Shown: positions 51,630-60,478 of the stretch, in pieces
How positions within the stretch are numbered: position 1 is the first letter of the stretch
How the letters are laid out: each line of letters begins with the position of its first letter
Assembly: GCA_014650475.1 (NCBI GenBank)
Contig: BMVA01000005.1
Span: 180,079 to 244,078 of the forward strand
From: Streptomyces albogriseolus
GTDB taxonomy: Bacteria > Actinomycetota > Actinomycetes > Streptomycetales > Streptomycetaceae
Reading direction: 5' to 3'
Length of the DNA stretch: 64,000 nucleotides
Notes under the pieces: generated by a model
Seen by the model: the letters and a program-made list of their open reading frames with translations, nothing else
What the model was told of the DNA's origin: nothing
The model's database searches: none
Made by a program: the position numbers and the translations under genes

Positions 51630-54600
51630 TTACGGCTTCTCCGCCTCGTGGAGGGCGGTCACCTCCTCGGCGGTGAGCGCCTTGTCGTAGGCGTGCACCT
51701 CGTCGACGGAGCCGTTCCAGAAGTCGGTGTCGTCACCGTTCCACTTGGCGCGGCCCACCGCGAGGGGGCCGGAGCCGACGTAGTTGGGGCCGCCGGTGAC
51801 GGTCGCCGCCTTCGTGCCGTCGACGTACAGGGTGATCTGGTTGGTGGCGCCGTCACGCACGCCCACCAGGTGGTACCAGCGCCCGAGTTCGGGCCGGGTC
51901 TCCAGGCGGGCCCGCCTGCCGTCGGGGGTGCTGAAGGCGAACGCGCCCTGCCCGTACTGGAGGTAGAACGGGCTGGCCTGGCGCCGGCCGTCCTGGCTGA
52001 CGGCGGTGGCGTAGTTGCCGGGCAGCGCGTCGAGGGTGACCCAGGCGGAGACGGTGTAGCTGCCGGTGGTGTCGAGGACCGGACCGTCCGTCTGGGCGAA
52101 CTGGGTCTGCCCGTCGAACTTCAGCGCGCTGCCGCTGACTCCGGTGGTCCAGGTGGCGCCCCCGGTGAGCGTCAGCGCCTTGCCGTTCGGACCCTCGTCC
52201 TCGGCCGTGGTGCCGGTGCCCTCGTCGAGGGACCAGTGGCCGCCGCCCTTGAGCTGCTCCCGCTGACCGGCGGAGGCGCCGGCGGCGATCACCTTGAGGT
52301 TGATCTCCCGCACCTGCTTCGGGTCGACCTTGATCTCCCTGCGGTCGTACGTGTAGAGGCCGTTGAGCTCGTTCTCCAGGTCGGTGATCTGCGTGTACAC
52401 GGAGCCGGACAGCTCCGCGGCCGCCTGGTCGAGGTAGAACCTCTCGGTGTTCTCCACATACTTGCGGGTCAGCGCCTCCTTGCTGTCCACGCCGCTGTAG
52501 ATGACGGTGGGCGGGCCGGGCCACATGTGCCCCGGGGCGCGGAGGGTGAACCCGCCGTGCTCGCCGTCCATCGCCGCGCGGTGGTCGGGGAAGGGCGGGT
52601 CCTCGTTGTTGTAGTCGTGGTGGTCGATGATGTCGCCCGTGCCGGAGTCGCCCTTGCTGTTGCAGCAGTTGACCCCGCTGTGGGCGTTGACGACGCGGGA
52701 CGGGTCGGCGGCCTTGACGGCGTCGGTGAGCTTGCCGGTCTCCTCCCGGTCCCACTCGCCCCAGCCCTCGTTGAAGACGATCCAGCCGATGACGGAGGGC
52801 GAGCTGTGGTGCTGGCGCATCATCTCCCGGCCCTGCTCGACGAAGGCCTGCCGGCCCTTCGCGCTGGTCAGGTTGCCGGAGACGAAGTCCTGCCAGACCA
52901 GCAGGCCCAGCCGGTCCGCGTGGTAGAACCAGCGCGGCGACTCCACCTTGATGTGCTTGCGGACCGCGTTGAAGCCGAGCCGCTTGTGCGCCTTCAGGTC
53001 GAACGCCAGGGCGTCGTCGCTGGGCGCGGTGTAGAGCCCGTCGGGCCAGAAGCCCTGGTCCAGGGTGGCGAGGGAGAACACGGGCTTGCCGTTGAGGACG
53101 AGCTTCTTGTAGCCGCCCACGTCCTCGATGCCGATCTTCCGCATGCCGAAGTAGCTGTCGACCGTGTCGGTGGAGCGGCCGTCCTTCAGCGTGACGTCGA
53201 GGTCGTAGAGGTACGGGTCGTCCGGGCTCCACAGGTGCTGGCGGGCGACCGGCAGCCTCAGCTGCTCGTTGGCCGGACCGGTCACCTTGCCGACGACCCT
53301 GCCGCGGTGGTCGCGGGCCACGGCCTCGACGCGTGCCGTGGCGGACGCGCCGGCGGACTCGACGGTCACCGCCAGGGTCCTGGTGTCGATGTCCGGCGTC
53401 GTGACGACGTTGTCGATGGACGTCTCGGCGACGGGCTCCATCCAGACGGTCTGCCAGATGCCGGAGGACTGGGTGTACCAGATGCCGCCGGGGCTGGTGG
53501 ACTGCTTGCCCACCGGCTGGTCGGGGCCGCCGGTGTCGGTGACCGCGACGACGATCTCCTGGGGGCCCTTGTTCTTCAGCGCGTCGGTGATGTCGGCGCT
53601 GAACGCGTTGTAGCCGCCGGTGTGTTCGGCGACCTTCCTGCCGTTGACCCAGACGCGGGCCTCGTAGTCGACGGCGCCGAAGTTCAGCTTGAGCCGGTTC
53701 TTGCCGCTCTTGCCGGTCTTCCAGCTCTTCGGCACGTCCACCAGCTTGCGGTAGAACATGTGGTCCTCGTGCCGCTCGATCCCGGAGAGCAGCGACTCCG
53801 CCGGGAACGGCACGATGATCTTCTCGTTCAGGTTCTTGCCGAAGACGGGCTGCTCCCCCGCCCTCGCACCGCTGAACTGCCAGGGCCCGTTGAGGTTCTT
53901 CCAGTGCGTGCGGACCTGCTGCGGGCGCGGGTACTCGGGCAGCGGGTTGTTCGTGTTCACCTTGTCGCCCCACGGGGTGGTGAGGCGGTGGGTGGACACG
54001 TTCTCGGCGTAGCGGGCGATGCGGGGCACGGCCTCGCCGCCGGCCGTGAGGCCGCCCTCGCCGTCGTAGACGACGCGGACCGTCTGGGCCTTCTGGATCG
54101 CCTCGGAGAGGGTGACCTGGAGGGAGTTCCGGTCGCCGGGGACCGCCTTCACCGAGGTGATCGGCATGGCGGTGGTGTCGGCCTCGACCTTGAGGTGCTC
54201 GGCCACCTGCGCGAGGTCGCTCACCGGGCCGTCGAAGCGGGCGCGCAGGGTGCGGCCGTCGCGGCCCACGGTCAGCTCGACCGGGTAGACCTCGAAGTCG
54301 GCGGGCGGGGTGAACGCCGTCATCGGCACGAGCTGCTTGGCGAGCGTCGGCGTGGACCAGCGCAGGTACATGTTCGACCCGCCGAAGTCCTGGAACATCT
54401 CCAGGCGGAAGTCGTACGTCCTGCCCGCGGTCAGCTTCACCGGGGCGCTGGTCTGCTCCCGCTCCCAGTCGGGCTCCCAGTGGTCGATGACCGGTTCGCC
54501 GTCGATGTAGAGGCGGAAGCCGTTGTCGCCGATGGCGTGGAAGGTGTAGTCGTCGGTCGCCGGGGCCTCGATCTGGCCGCTCCAGCGGGCGGTGGTGTGC

Positions 54601-54905
54601 TCCGTCCGGCCGGTCAGCTCCTCGAACGTGTTGGTGAGACCCGCGAAGTTGATCTGCGGCTCGAGCTGGGCGCCGCCGAGTTCGGCGAAGTCCCGGGCGC
54701 CCGGCGCGGACATGCGGAAGTACTCGCCCTTCAGCCCGTGCACCGTGACGTCGGCGTCCGCGGCCCGGGCGGCGGAGGCGCCGCCGGCCGCCGCCGGTGC
54801 GGCGGCCGTCGCGGCGGGCGCCAGGGCGCCCGTGGACAGGGCCAGCGCCGTCACGGTCAGCACGGCCCACCATCTGGATCTCGGGCGGGTGAGTTGTCTG
54901 GTCAT
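51630..54905 (-). CDS. Secreted PA14-GH2-LamG glycosidase
   Basis: This 1091-aa protein has a signal peptide (about 1-36), a PA14 domain (about 53-185, LKGEYFRMSAPG to YLRWSTP), a linker, the GH2 sandwich and TIM-barrel domains (about 310-860) and a C-terminal LamG/concanavalin-type domain (about 880-1088). FNEGWGEWD should hold the acid/base Glu and DGEHGGFTL the nucleophile. The catalytic part is clearly related to the GH2 at 49208-51562, sharing PLPEYPRPQ, YTAPTD/SDDAL, NAVRKHIKVE and SGVNCC. The start follows AGGAAAGG. A perfect LacI-type palindrome lies 75 bp upstream, so it is probably co-regulated with the importer. Substrate is likely a furanoside or branched polysaccharide. Confidence 0.85.
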   Translation of the reverse strand: MTRQLTRPRSRWWAVLTVTALALSTGALAPAATAAAPAAAGGASAARAADADVTVHGLKGEYFRMSAPGARDFAELGGAQLEPQINFAGLTNTFEELTGRTEHTTARWSGQIEAPATDDYTFHAIGDNGFRLYIDGEPVIDHWEPDWEREQTSAPVKLTAGRTYDFRLEMFQDFGGSNMYLRWSTPTLAKQLVPMTAFTPPADFEVYPVELTVGRDGRTLRARFDGPVSDLAQVAEHLKVEADTTAMPITSVKAVPGDRNSLQVTLSEAIQKAQTVRVVYDGEGGLTAGGEAVPRIARYAENVSTHRLTTPWGDKVNTNNPLPEYPRPQQVRTHWKNLNGPWQFSGARAGEQPVFGKNLNEKIIVPFPAESLLSGIERHEDHMFYRKLVDVPKSWKTGKSGKNRLKLNFGAVDYEARVWVNGRKVAEHTGGYNAFSADITDALKNKGPQEIVVAVTDTGGPDQPVGKQSTSPGGIWYTQSSGIWQTVWMEPVAETSIDNVVTTPDIDTRTLAVTVESAGASATARVEAVARDHRGRVVGKVTGPANEQLRLPVARQHLWSPDDPYLYDLDVTLKDGRSTDTVDSYFGMRKIGIEDVGGYKKLVLNGKPVFSLATLDQGFWPDGLYTAPSDDALAFDLKAHKRLGFNAVRKHIKVESPRWFYHADRLGLLVWQDFVSGNLTSAKGRQAFVEQGREMMRQHHSSPSVIGWIVFNEGWGEWDREETGKLTDAVKAADPSRVVNAHSGVNCCNSKGDSGTGDIIDHHDYNNEDPPFPDHRAAMDGEHGGFTLRAPGHMWPGPPTVIYSGVDSKEALTRKYVENTERFYLDQAAAELSGSVYTQITDLENELNGLYTYDRREIKVDPKQVREINLKVIAAGASAGQREQLKGGGHWSLDEGTGTTAEDEGPNGKALTLTGGATWTTGVSGSALKFDGQTQFAQTDGPVLDTTGSYTVSAWVTLDALPGNYATAVSQDGRRQASPFYLQYGQGAFAFSTPDGRRARLETRPELGRWYHLVGVRDGATNQITLYVDGTKAATVTGGPNYVGSGPLAVGRAKWNGDDTDFWNGSVDEVHAYDKALTAEEVTALHEAEKP

Positions 54906-54979
54906 CGAACCTTTCCTCGCGCTGGGTGCATGGGGCCACGGCGGAACGAGGGCGCGGCCGTCCACTCCGCCGACAGTTC

Positions 54980-54993
54980 TTCCAACGTTGGAA
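54980..54993. promoter_or_regulatory. LacI-type operator, perfect palindrome
   Basis: ttccaacgttggaa is a perfect 14-bp palindrome 75 bp upstream of the PA14-GH2 gene (minus strand) and the best of three related sites in the window. Confidence 0.75.
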
Positions 54994-55088
54994 ATCCGGT
55001 GTGCAGCGGAATGACAACACGCTGCGCGACGGCTGTCCAGGCTTTGCGCAGAGGTGACTGTGCGTCAACGGAGGTTCGGAGTACCGAT

Positions 55089-55116
55089 GGTGGCCGCCCC
55101 CGCAAGGGCGGCCACC
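55089..55116 (-). terminator. Hairpin terminator after SGNH hydrolase
   Basis: An 11-bp perfect stem (ggtggccgccc / gggcggccacc) with a 6-base loop lies 8 bases beyond the stop of the minus-strand gene at 55124. Confidence 0.6.
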
Positions 55117-55123
55117 GTCCGGG

Positions 55124-56311
55124 TCAGTCGCCCGCGTCGGCGAACGGGCCGTCGGCCGCGAAGGCGTGGGCGGCGAACCGCTGCCCGATGAGCCGGTGAG
55201 CGGCCGCGTCCGGGTGGAGGCCGTCGGGCAGCGGGAGTTCGGCGTGGTCCGCCTCGCCGTACAGGACACGCCCGTCGAGGTGGTGGAGGTTCGGGTCCTC
55301 CTTGGCGCGCGCCGCCACGACCCGTTCCAGTTCCTCGCGTACGACGTTCAGCGTCAGCTTGCCCTCGGCCCGCTCCTCCGGGTCGCCGGAGGCGGTGAAC
55401 GCCAGCTTCCCCTCGGCGAGCCGGCTGAGGTCGAACGCCGTGGGGCCGGGCGTGTCCTCGTGCATGGGGCACAGAATCGGCGAGACGACCAGCAGCGGGG
55501 TGTCGGGGTGGCCGTCGCGGATGGTGTCGAGGAAGCCGTGCACGGCGGGGCCGAACGCGCGCAGCCGCATCAGGTCGGTGTTGACCAGGTTGATGCCGAT
55601 CTTGAGGCTGATCAGGTCGGCCGGCGTGTCGCGCAGGGTGCGGGCGACGAACGGGTCCAGCAGGGCGCTGCCGCCGAAGCCGAGGTTCACCAGTTCCACC
55701 CCGCCCGCGGCCGCGGCGAGCGCCGGCCAGATGGTGGTCGGGCCCGCGGCGTCGGAGCCGTGGCTGATGGAGCTGCCGTGGTGCAGCCAGGTGCGGCGTC
55801 CGGAGGCGGGCGCGGGCTCCACCGGGGCATCGGTGCGCAGCGCGACGAGCGCGGTGAGCTCGTTGTACGGCAGCCAGATCTCCACGGTCTTGCCGGTGCC
55901 GGGCAGGCCGTCGAAGCGAACGGCGCCCGCCGGTCCGGAACTCATCTCGGCCTTGCCGGTGGACATGTCGACGGTGACCGTGTTGCCGCCGGTCGCGGAC
56001 GCCTGCCCGGCCGGCCGGCCGTCGACGAGCAGGTCGTACAGGCCCTCGGGGCGGGGCGGGGCGCCGACGTAGACGCGCTTGGTGGGGACGGTCTCCAGTT
56101 CGACCACGGTGGCGCGGGTGCGGAAGACCAGGCGGACGCCGGAGGGCTGGGACTCGGCCATGGCGAGCTGCCCGTCGGCGCACTGGGCGCGCGCCCACGC
56201 CGGCAGGCGGTGCGGCAGCAGTCCGTCGGGGGTCTCCTCCAGTTCGAGGGCGCCGCGTACGAGGTCGGGGGTGACGGGGGTGGTGTGGGTGACGTGGGGC
56301 GCGGAGGGCAT
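55124..56311 (-). CDS. SGNH/GDSL-type hydrolase (carbohydrate esterase-like)
   Basis: This 395-aa cytosolic protein (no signal peptide) has an N-terminal beta-sandwich (about 20-165) and an SGNH domain (about 170-385). Blocks are HHGSSISHGSD (nucleophile Ser in a GSSIS variant of GDSL), NLGFGGSALLD (block II Gly), KIGINLVNTD (block III Asn) and LPDGLHPDAAAH (Asp/His). The layout resembles CE2/CE3-like sugar esterases of Streptomyces. It probably removes acyl groups from a sugar taken up by the nearby importer, an inference from location. It is on the same strand as the PA14-GH2 gene but upstream of it, with the operator and a terminator between them. Confidence 0.82.
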   Translation of the reverse strand: MPSAPHVTHTTPVTPDLVRGALELEETPDGLLPHRLPAWARAQCADGQLAMAESQPSGVRLVFRTRATVVELETVPTKRVYVGAPPRPEGLYDLLVDGRPAGQASATGGNTVTVDMSTGKAEMSSGPAGAVRFDGLPGTGKTVEIWLPYNELTALVALRTDAPVEPAPASGRRTWLHHGSSISHGSDAAGPTTIWPALAAAAGGVELVNLGFGGSALLDPFVARTLRDTPADLISLKIGINLVNTDLMRLRAFGPAVHGFLDTIRDGHPDTPLLVVSPILCPMHEDTPGPTAFDLSRLAEGKLAFTASGDPEERAEGKLTLNVVREELERVVAARAKEDPNLHHLDGRVLYGEADHAELPLPDGLHPDAAAHRLIGQRFAAHAFAADGPFADAGD

Positions 56312-56365
56312 GTCTCGGTCCGTCTTTCGGGGGTCGTGGGGGGGGCGTGAGGGGGCGCCCGCGGG

Positions 56366-56941
56366 TCAGGGCGCGGGCGGCCAGGTGCGCAGGAGGGCGT
56401 CCAGCGCGTCGAGGACGCGGGACCAGGTCTCCTCCGTGTCGGGGGCGCTGTGGCTGAAGCCGCCGCCCATCTCGATGCTGACGTAGCCGTGGAAGACGCT
56501 GCCGAGCAGGCGGACGGCGTGGGTCTGGTCCGGTTCGTCGAGGTCGTAACCGCGCAGCAGCGCGCGGGTCATCCTCGCGTGCCGTACGCCGGCACTGGCC
56601 GCGGCGGTCTCCGGGTCGAGCCGGAACTGCGCGGCCGCGTACCGGCCCGGGTGCTCGCGCGCGTAGTCACGGTAGACGTTCGCCAGGGCGACCAGGGCGT
56701 CCTTGCCGGCCCGTCCGGCCAGCGCGTCGGCGGCGCGGTCGGCGAGTTCCTCCAGGGCGAGGAGGGCGATGCGGGTCTTGAGGTCGTGCGAGTTCTTCAC
56801 GTGCGAGTAGAGGCTCGCCACCTTGACGTCGAAACGCCGGGCGAGCTCCGAGACGGTCACCTGCTCGAAGCCCACCTCGTCGGCGAGTTCCGCGCCCGCT
56901 CTGGTCAGGCGTTCGGTGGTGAGTCCTACGCGCGGAGCCAT
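56366..56941 (-). CDS. TetR-family regulator (WHG-type ligand domain)
   Basis: A 191-aa regulator with an N-terminal HTH (VTVSELARRFDVKVASLYSHVKNSHDLKTRIA, about 27-60) and a C-terminal ligand domain ending in FHGYVSIEMGGGFSH, typical of the WHG subgroup. ATG 56941 is preceded by AAGGACGGCC. It is divergent from the ABC exporter and has a palindrome 38 bp upstream of its start. It probably represses itself and the exporter. Confidence 0.88.
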   Translation of the reverse strand: MAPRVGLTTERLTRAGAELADEVGFEQVTVSELARRFDVKVASLYSHVKNSHDLKTRIALLALEELADRAADALAGRAGKDALVALANVYRDYAREHPGRYAAAQFRLDPETAAASAGVRHARMTRALLRGYDLDEPDQTHAVRLLGSVFHGYVSIEMGGGFSHSAPDTEETWSRVLDALDALLRTWPPAP

Positions 56942-56978
56942 GGCCGTCCTTCCGTTCAGCTACAGCGAGTGTGCCCGA

Positions 56979-56995
56979 GCCTAAAGACTTTAGGC
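56979..56995. promoter_or_regulatory. TetR operator, perfect 8-bp inverted repeat
   Basis: gcctaaagactttaggc has perfect 8-bp arms around a single A, in the divergent region between the TetR gene and the ABC exporter. It is AT-rich against the background. Confidence 0.7.
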
Positions 56996-57270
56996 AAAAG
57001 ACGGAGGGGTGAAGTCGCTCACACGGCGGATGCGGGCCGTCGAGGGCTGATCGCGCAGTTGCCCGGCGCCCGTTCGGGGCGCCTCGGCGATCGGCGTTTC
57101 GGCCAACACGCTCCGCGCTCCCGGGCCCTGCGCCCAAGGACGCGTACCCCGGCCGCCGTGTGCCGCACGGAAAGGACGTCGTCCGAAACACGTGTGTTCG
57201 ATACCGGCGCCCGTCTCGTTGAGTCTCGTGCCGTCGCCCTCCACCCCTCTGACCAGCAGGGAGAAGTGCC

Positions 57271-59145
57271 GTGACCCGACCGACCACCCGTGCCGTCCCA
57301 TCCCCGCCTCCCGCCGAGATCACCTTCTCCGGCCACCAGTCCGTGAACCCGCTCGGCCAGGCCGGCTTCGGCGCCCTGTGCGCCCAGCTCCCCTCGGTGC
57401 TGCGGCGGATCTGCGTCATGGCGTGGCGGATCGACCGCCGGGCCGTGCTCCTGCTCCTCGTCTGCCAGCTGCTGACCGGGGTGTCGGCGGCCGCCCTGCT
57501 CACCGCGACGGCCCGGGCCATGGGCCCGCTGCTGGGTTCCGGCGCGGCCGGCGACCGGCTGCGCGACGCGCTGCCCGCGCTGGTCGTCGTCGCGGCGGCG
57601 AGCGCCGTCGCCCGCGCGTCGGCCGCGCTGGCCTCCTACGCCGAGCGGCGCGTCACGCCGCGGCTGACCACGGAGACCGACTGCGCGCTGGTCGAGGCCG
57701 TGTGCCGGGTGGAGGCCGAGGCGTACGCCGTGGACGGTTTCGCCGACCGCCAGGAGGCCGCGGAGATGGGCGTCATGCGCACGCACGTGATGGTGATGGA
57801 CGCCCAGCGCTTCATGGCGGCGCTCATCAGGATGGTCACCGCCTGCGGCGTCCTGTCGGTGCTCAACCCTCTGATGCTGCCTCTGCTCCTGCTGGCCGTC
57901 GCCCCGGCCGGCGCGGGCGCCGTCCTCACCGCGCGCGTCGACTACGAGATCCACTACGCGAACATCGCCGACCGCGCCGTGCGCGGCATGACGCGCTGGT
58001 GGGCGACCACGCCGAAGTACGCCGACGAGGTCCGCGCCAACGGCATGACGGACTACATCCTGTACTGGTACCGCGCCCTGTCCGAGCGGGTGGACGAGCG
58101 GTCGCTGTCGGCGGCCCCGCGGACTCTGCGGATCGCCCTGCTGTCGTCCCTCGCCGGAGGCGCGTTCCTGGTGCTGACCTGGGCCGCGCTCGCGTGGCTC
58201 ACGGCCACCGGGCGCATCGCCCCGAGCGTCGCCGCCACGGCCGTGATCGCCGTGCAGACGACCCTGGCCGCGCTGTCCCAGGTCGTGATGAACGGCGCGG
58301 CGGTCTTCCACACCAGCCTGTACCTCAGCGACATGCAGGCGTTCCTCGACGACGCCGCGGCGCGCGCTCCCCGGCGGGGGCGGAAGGAGGTCGCGTCCCC
58401 GGTGCGGGAGATCCGCCTGGAAGAGGTCACCTACCGTTACCCGGGCAAGGAGCGGCCGGCCGTGGACGGCGTGTCGCTGACGCTGCGGCGCGGTGAGATC
58501 CTCGCCGTGGTCGGCGTGAACGGGTCCGGGAAGAGCACCCTGACCCGCCTGGTCACCGGCATCCACCTCGCGGACAAGGGCCGGGTCACCTGGGACGGCG
58601 TCGACCTCGCCGGCGCCGACCCGGCGTCGGTGTGGCGGTGCACCGGCCTGGTGCCGCAGATCTTCGCCCAGTGGCCGCTGCGGGTGCGGGAGAACGTGAC
58701 GCTCGGGCAGCCGCGCGGCGCGGACGACGACGAGGTGTGGGAGGCGGTCGACGCCGTCGGGATGCGGGACGCCGTGGAGGGCCTGTCCGCCGGCCTCGAC
58801 ACACTGCTCGCCCGGGAGATCTTCGGCGGCGCCGAGCTGTCCGGCGGCCAGTGGCAGCGGCTGGCCTGCTCAAGGGCGCTGTACCGGCGGCCGCCGCTGC
58901 TGATCCTCGACGAGCCGACGTCGCAGATGGACCCGCGCGGGGAGCACGGCATCTTCGAGCGGATCAAGGCGATCGCGGGCGACCGCATCACGATCGTGGT
59001 CACCCACCGGCTGGAGAACACGAAGATCGCCGACCACATCGTCGTCCTGGAGCAGGGCCGCATCACCGAGCACGGCACGTACGACGACCTCGTGCACGCC
59101 GGAGGCACCTTCGCCGACCTGCTGAGGCTGTCTCAGGACCGGTGA
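57271..59145 (+). CDS. ABC exporter half-transporter (permease-ATPase fusion)
   Basis: The 624-aa protein has an N-terminal membrane domain (about 55-330, five to six segments) and a C-terminal ATPase (about 365-620) with GVNGSGKST, LVPQ (Q-loop), LSGGQWQRLACSRAL, LILDEP and VVTHR. It should act as a homodimer. The membrane part resembles exporters found beside peptide or RiPP clusters more than drug-efflux proteins, but no precursor peptide or modification enzyme is visible within the window. GTG 57271 follows AGGGAGAA. The TetR regulator at 56366 probably controls it. Cargo unknown. Confidence 0.85.
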   Translation: MTRPTTRAVPSPPPAEITFSGHQSVNPLGQAGFGALCAQLPSVLRRICVMAWRIDRRAVLLLLVCQLLTGVSAAALLTATARAMGPLLGSGAAGDRLRDALPALVVVAAASAVARASAALASYAERRVTPRLTTETDCALVEAVCRVEAEAYAVDGFADRQEAAEMGVMRTHVMVMDAQRFMAALIRMVTACGVLSVLNPLMLPLLLLAVAPAGAGAVLTARVDYEIHYANIADRAVRGMTRWWATTPKYADEVRANGMTDYILYWYRALSERVDERSLSAAPRTLRIALLSSLAGGAFLVLTWAALAWLTATGRIAPSVAATAVIAVQTTLAALSQVVMNGAAVFHTSLYLSDMQAFLDDAAARAPRRGRKEVASPVREIRLEEVTYRYPGKERPAVDGVSLTLRRGEILAVVGVNGSGKSTLTRLVTGIHLADKGRVTWDGVDLAGADPASVWRCTGLVPQIFAQWPLRVRENVTLGQPRGADDDEVWEAVDAVGMRDAVEGLSAGLDTLLAREIFGGAELSGGQWQRLACSRALYRRPPLLILDEPTSQMDPRGEHGIFERIKAIAGDRITIVVTHRLENTKIADHIVVLEQGRITEHGTYDDLVHAGGTFADLLRLSQDR

Positions 59146-59172
59146 GCGAGCCCGGTAGGGGCCCCATCGCGA

Positions 59173-59985
59173 TCAGGTGTCGCCCGCGTCCGTCGCCGGC
59201 GCGTCCTCGCGCAGTACCGGTGCGCTGCGCACCAGGCGCAGGGCCGTGGTCAGCAGGAGGCCCCCGACGACGTTGCCGAGGACGGCCCAGCCCAGCCAGG
59301 CCAGCCAGTCGGCGTATCCGTAGGACGTGCGGCCGGCGTGCAGGCCGCCGAACGCGATGAGGGAGTCCAGGACCGAGTGCCACAGGCCGAGTCCGGCCAG
59401 GACGAACGCGGCGGACACCGACGCGGTGATCTTCCCGGTCATGGACTCGGTGCCGTGGTGCATCCGCGTCATGAGGGTGATGACGCCGCCGCCCAGCACG
59501 GCGAGGCAGAAGGTGCCCAGGCTGTACCCGCCGTCGACGAACCGCGCGCCCGCCTCGGCCGCAGTGGAACGCAGCTCCGGGAAGGCCCGCATCACGATCC
59601 ACATGAACGCCCAGCCGCCCGCCAGGTTCATCACCAGGGCCGTCACCCACAGGCGCAGCAGGTCGAGCCAGGTGGCCGCGCCGGCGATCACGGTGCTGAC
59701 GGGTACGAGGAAGCCCTCGGTGAACAGTTCGCTGTGACCGAGCAGCAGGGCGATCAGCCCCACGGAGAAGGCCAGCCCGGCCAGGAGGTCGCTGCCGGTC
59801 TCGTGCTTGACGAACAGCAGCGTCATGACGCCCACGCTCACGTCGATGCCGCCCAGCAGCGCGGTGGCCACCAGCGACGCCCAGGTGCGGTGCAGACGCG
59901 GCCGGCCCTCGGCGACGATCCGTTCCGCCGCCTCGGCGACGCGCCGCTCCCCCGGGCCTGCCATGACCTGGTCGTCAGGCTCCAT
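59173..59985 (-). CDS. Formate/nitrite transporter (FNT) family protein
   Basis: A 270-aa protein with about six membrane segments: LLGGIDVSVGVMTLLF, GLIALLLGHSELFTEGFL (GHSELFTE, second helix), GWAFMWIVMRAFP, LGTFCLAVLGGGVITLMTRM, SVSAAFVLAGLGLWHSVLDS, and AWLGWAVLGNVVGGLLLT. FNT channels form pentamers that pass formate, nitrite or hydrosulfide. ATG 59985 follows GGAGGG at 5 bases. It is far from the formate dehydrogenase genes, so a direct link is only a possibility. Confidence 0.87.
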   Translation of the reverse strand: MEPDDQVMAGPGERRVAEAAERIVAEGRPRLHRTWASLVATALLGGIDVSVGVMTLLFVKHETGSDLLAGLAFSVGLIALLLGHSELFTEGFLVPVSTVIAGAATWLDLLRLWVTALVMNLAGGWAFMWIVMRAFPELRSTAAEAGARFVDGGYSLGTFCLAVLGGGVITLMTRMHHGTESMTGKITASVSAAFVLAGLGLWHSVLDSLIAFGGLHAGRTSYGYADWLAWLGWAVLGNVVGGLLLTTALRLVRSAPVLREDAPATDAGDT

Positions 59986-60050
59986 GGCGGCCCTCCGCGG
60001 CCGGCTGCCCATGATGGCTCGAGGCGTTGCAGGGGACATACGATGCCGTC

Positions 60051-60464
60051 ATGATCCACCCTTCGGATGCTCCTCGGCGACGGGCGATACTCAGCGGTTC
60101 GGAGTTCGAGGAGCGGATCGGCTACGCCCGTGCCGTGATCGACGGCGACCGGGTGCACGTGTCCGGCACCACGGGCTTCGACTACACCACCATGACGATC
60201 TCCGACGACGTCGTGGAGCAGGCCGAGCAGTGCCTGCGCACCATCGGCGCCGCGCTGGCGGAGGCCGGGTGCACGTTCGCCGATGTGGTCCGGGTGCGCT
60301 ATCTGCTGCCGGACCGGGCGGACTTCGAGCCGTGCTGGCCGGTGCTGCGCCGGTGTTTCGGCGAGGTGCGGCCGGCCGCGACGATGATGGTCTGCGGTCT
60401 CGCCGATCCACGGATGAGGATCGAGATCGAGGTGGACGCCCGGCGGCCGGCCACCGCCGGCTGA
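60051..60464 (+). CDS. RidA/YjgF-family protein
   Basis: A 137-aa single-domain protein with ERIGYARAVIDGDRVHVSGTTGFD, EQAEQCLRTIGAALAEAGCTFADVVRVRYLLPD and a C-terminal DPRMRIEIEVDARRP, matching the RidA fold. Canonical RidA hydrolyses reactive imines; the C-terminal Arg of the active site is replaced by a DPRM element, so the subgroup may differ. It starts at ATG 60051. It is divergent from the FNT gene and convergent with the VOC gene. Confidence 0.82.
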   Translation: MIHPSDAPRRRAILSGSEFEERIGYARAVIDGDRVHVSGTTGFDYTTMTISDDVVEQAEQCLRTIGAALAEAGCTFADVVRVRYLLPDRADFEPCWPVLRRCFGEVRPAATMMVCGLADPRMRIEIEVDARRPATAG

Positions 60465-60478
60465 CCCGCCCGGCCCCG

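Noticed and set aside
51570-55199. Plus-strand open frame of ~1200 codons across the PA14-GH2 gene
   Set aside because: It is antisense to a well-supported secreted GH2 gene. Its protein is Val/Gly/Ala/Arg-rich without family motifs. Long antisense frames are expected in GC-rich DNA.
57160-57274. 38-codon frame ending in a GTGA overlap with the ABC exporter start
   Set aside because: Considered as a leader or RiPP precursor. It has no ribosome site, no leader-core pattern and no maturation genes nearby, so the overlap is probably chance.
59173-59985. FNT channel as part of the formate dehydrogenase system
   Set aside because: It lies more than 36 kb away, with no shared motif or operon. The link is not supported by this window.
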